Shown here piece after piece: positions 62,810 through 64,000 of a stretch of 64,000 nucleotides of DNA. A model generated the notes under the pieces. That model did not search any database. It was given only the letters and a program-made list of their open reading frames with translations, and was not told the origin of the DNA. The first letter of the stretch is position 1; each line of letters starts with the position of its first letter. Both the position numbers and the translations under genes were made by a program. The DNA is from Onchocerca lupi (lineage: Eukaryota; Nematoda; Chromadorea; Rhabditida; Onchocercidae): positions 62,001-126,000 of the forward strand of contig JAOVVO010000051.1 of the NCBI GenBank assembly GCA_028564675.1, written 5' to 3'.

Positions 62810-64000
62810 CACACAAATTTTTTTTATTCTTTGTGATATTTAACCACTCTGTATCGACCAAATTTGCAAATCTGAAAAATGCATAGTAACTACTTTCCAA
62901 ACAGTCAATACCTGCTCGGCGTTAACTGTTTGAAAATGCTGGGCACTGATAAACACCCGCTGTCAATGGTGGTGTGCCAGTTTGGATGGCATTCAATACA
63001 TTTAAGTGAGATAGCATTTCTGATTCATCATAAAAACTGATAGTTACCTCCAAGATTATAGATGCACCTATCAACAACGAAAAGGATAGCTGAATCTGAA
63101 AAGGAGGAAATAGGATAGCAAAAAAAAAGCCGAAATAATCAATATATTCTAAAACGATAAAAAAAATTTATTTATTGTAGTTAAAAAATAATTACAATAC
63201 ATCGAGGGCATTTAGTTAGGAACTATCAATAGTATGAGCATAAAAACAATCTCTAATTTTTTTAAAACAATCTTTACCGCTCTGATTTCAATTAAGAAAA
63301 CTGAAATGAAATTAGACAGTGCTTGAAAAATCTCATTCAAAACAACTGTTCATGAAAATTAGAAAAAATGTACTAGAGCATTTTTTAAATGCTTGCGAAA
63401 AATTAAGTAGTGAGCACTGTATAAAAGTGAAACAGTAAAAACTTTTTGAATGGATTGAAAAAAACAAAAACCCGTATTTTCTGAGAAACAGGTACAATAA
63501 AAGAAAAATTTTTTAAAAATTTGTCTGCATTTCCTTTTTAATTACAAAACATATCAATATAGAAGTTATCAAATTTAAAAAATTCCTGAAAAAAGTCGTC
63601 AATCCACTTGATGGTGTGAATTGGCCATTAAATAAAGACAATATTAAAATAATGCATGCTGCTATGGAATTTCCTGAAAACGATTCTAATAAGTAGTGTT
63701 AAATGTGCGAAGCGAGGAGGTTTAAGATAAAACCCATATTCATCCGTATTTACTGAAAATGATAGAATTCTTTTGATTGAAAAAAGCACTTTATGTCGAT
63801 AATAGCAGTTAGTGCTTCAAAAAGATAAAAAACCCCAATAAAAGAGAACTGAAAGACATGAGATTTGGTCAGACTAAAGAACCTGACAAGAATAAGAGAG
63901 ATTATATATTGGAGTCAAAGACTGATGACGTTAATAAAAACATAAAACAGGGAAACTGTCTCATTAACAGTTTTCCTAAAATAATACTGAATGAATGAAT
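62810..64000. other. Right edge, upstream of pfd-3, no supported gene
   Basis: No recognisable exon. Two Lys/Asn-rich open stretches on the + strand (about 63562-63696 and 63813-63998) look slightly coding-like but lack splice context and known motifs. Lys/Asn-rich open frames arise readily in DNA this AT-rich. The second one runs almost to the end of the window, so a gene extending beyond it cannot be excluded. Confidence 0.4.

Noticed and set aside
1..64000. tRNA, rRNA, CRISPR, Wolbachia-derived or viral insertions
   Set aside because: No tRNA T-arm or anticodon-arm pattern, spaced repeat array, bacterial-type gene run or viral protein frame was seen by eye. A covariance-model and similarity search would be needed to exclude short fragments.

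Overview
The window is nuclear DNA of a nematode, most likely a filarial (onchocercid) worm. The sequence is strongly AT-rich. Genes are split into many short exons with near-consensus GT...AG introns whose 3' ends read TTTCAG or TTTTAG, and several start codons lie a few bases after such an acceptor, as in spliced-leader trans-spliced messages. The best protein matches are metazoan, including the nematode apical-matrix protein NOAH-1. I cannot name the species. I see no bacterial, viral, CRISPR or tRNA content. All exon coordinates were assembled by hand from open frames, splice consensus, phase continuity and recalled family sequences.

Layout, left to right: (1) 2.6-19.4 kb, + strand: a SYM-2/Fusilli/ESRP-type RNA-binding splicing regulator in 11 exons with very long introns. 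(2) 19.4-24.2 kb: no gene seen. (3) 24.2-34.2 kb, + strand: a NOAH-1-like membrane-anchored matrix protein with six PAN/apple modules and a ZP domain, in 22 exons. (4) 35.0-39.6 kb, - strand: BOP1, a ribosome-biogenesis WD40 protein, with one apparent frameshift. (5) 40.1-43.2 kb, + strand: UBA5, the E1 enzyme for UFM1. (6) 43.6-44.6 kb, - strand: SYS1, a small Golgi membrane protein. (7) 45.9-48.7 kb, + strand: an Arkadia-like RING-H2 E3 ligase. (8) 48.7-54.9 kb: mostly empty, with a faint possible F-box (FBXO7-like) gene remnant at 49.5-51 kb. (9) 54.9-59.3 kb, + strand: a PHACTR actin/PP1 regulator. (10) 60.9-62.8 kb, - strand: prefoldin subunit 3. (11) The last 1.2 kb holds no gene I can defend.

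The genes do not form one pathway. They are a typical mix of housekeeping genes (BOP1, UBA5, SYS1, prefoldin 3) and developmental genes (SYM-2, NOAH-1, RING ligase, PHACTR). BOP1 and UBA5 are head to head over 464 bp and may share a promoter; SYS1 and the RING gene are also divergent. NOAH-1/BOP1, UBA5/SYS1 and PHACTR/prefoldin 3 are tail to tail.

The observations most worth checking are the missing AG at one SYM-2 3' splice site, the single-base frameshift in BOP1, two short stop-free introns whose length is a multiple of three, the apparent loss of two of four RPEL motifs in PHACTR, the possible FBXO7-like remnant, and a dispersed repeat with terminal inverted repeats. I found no clear novel system.
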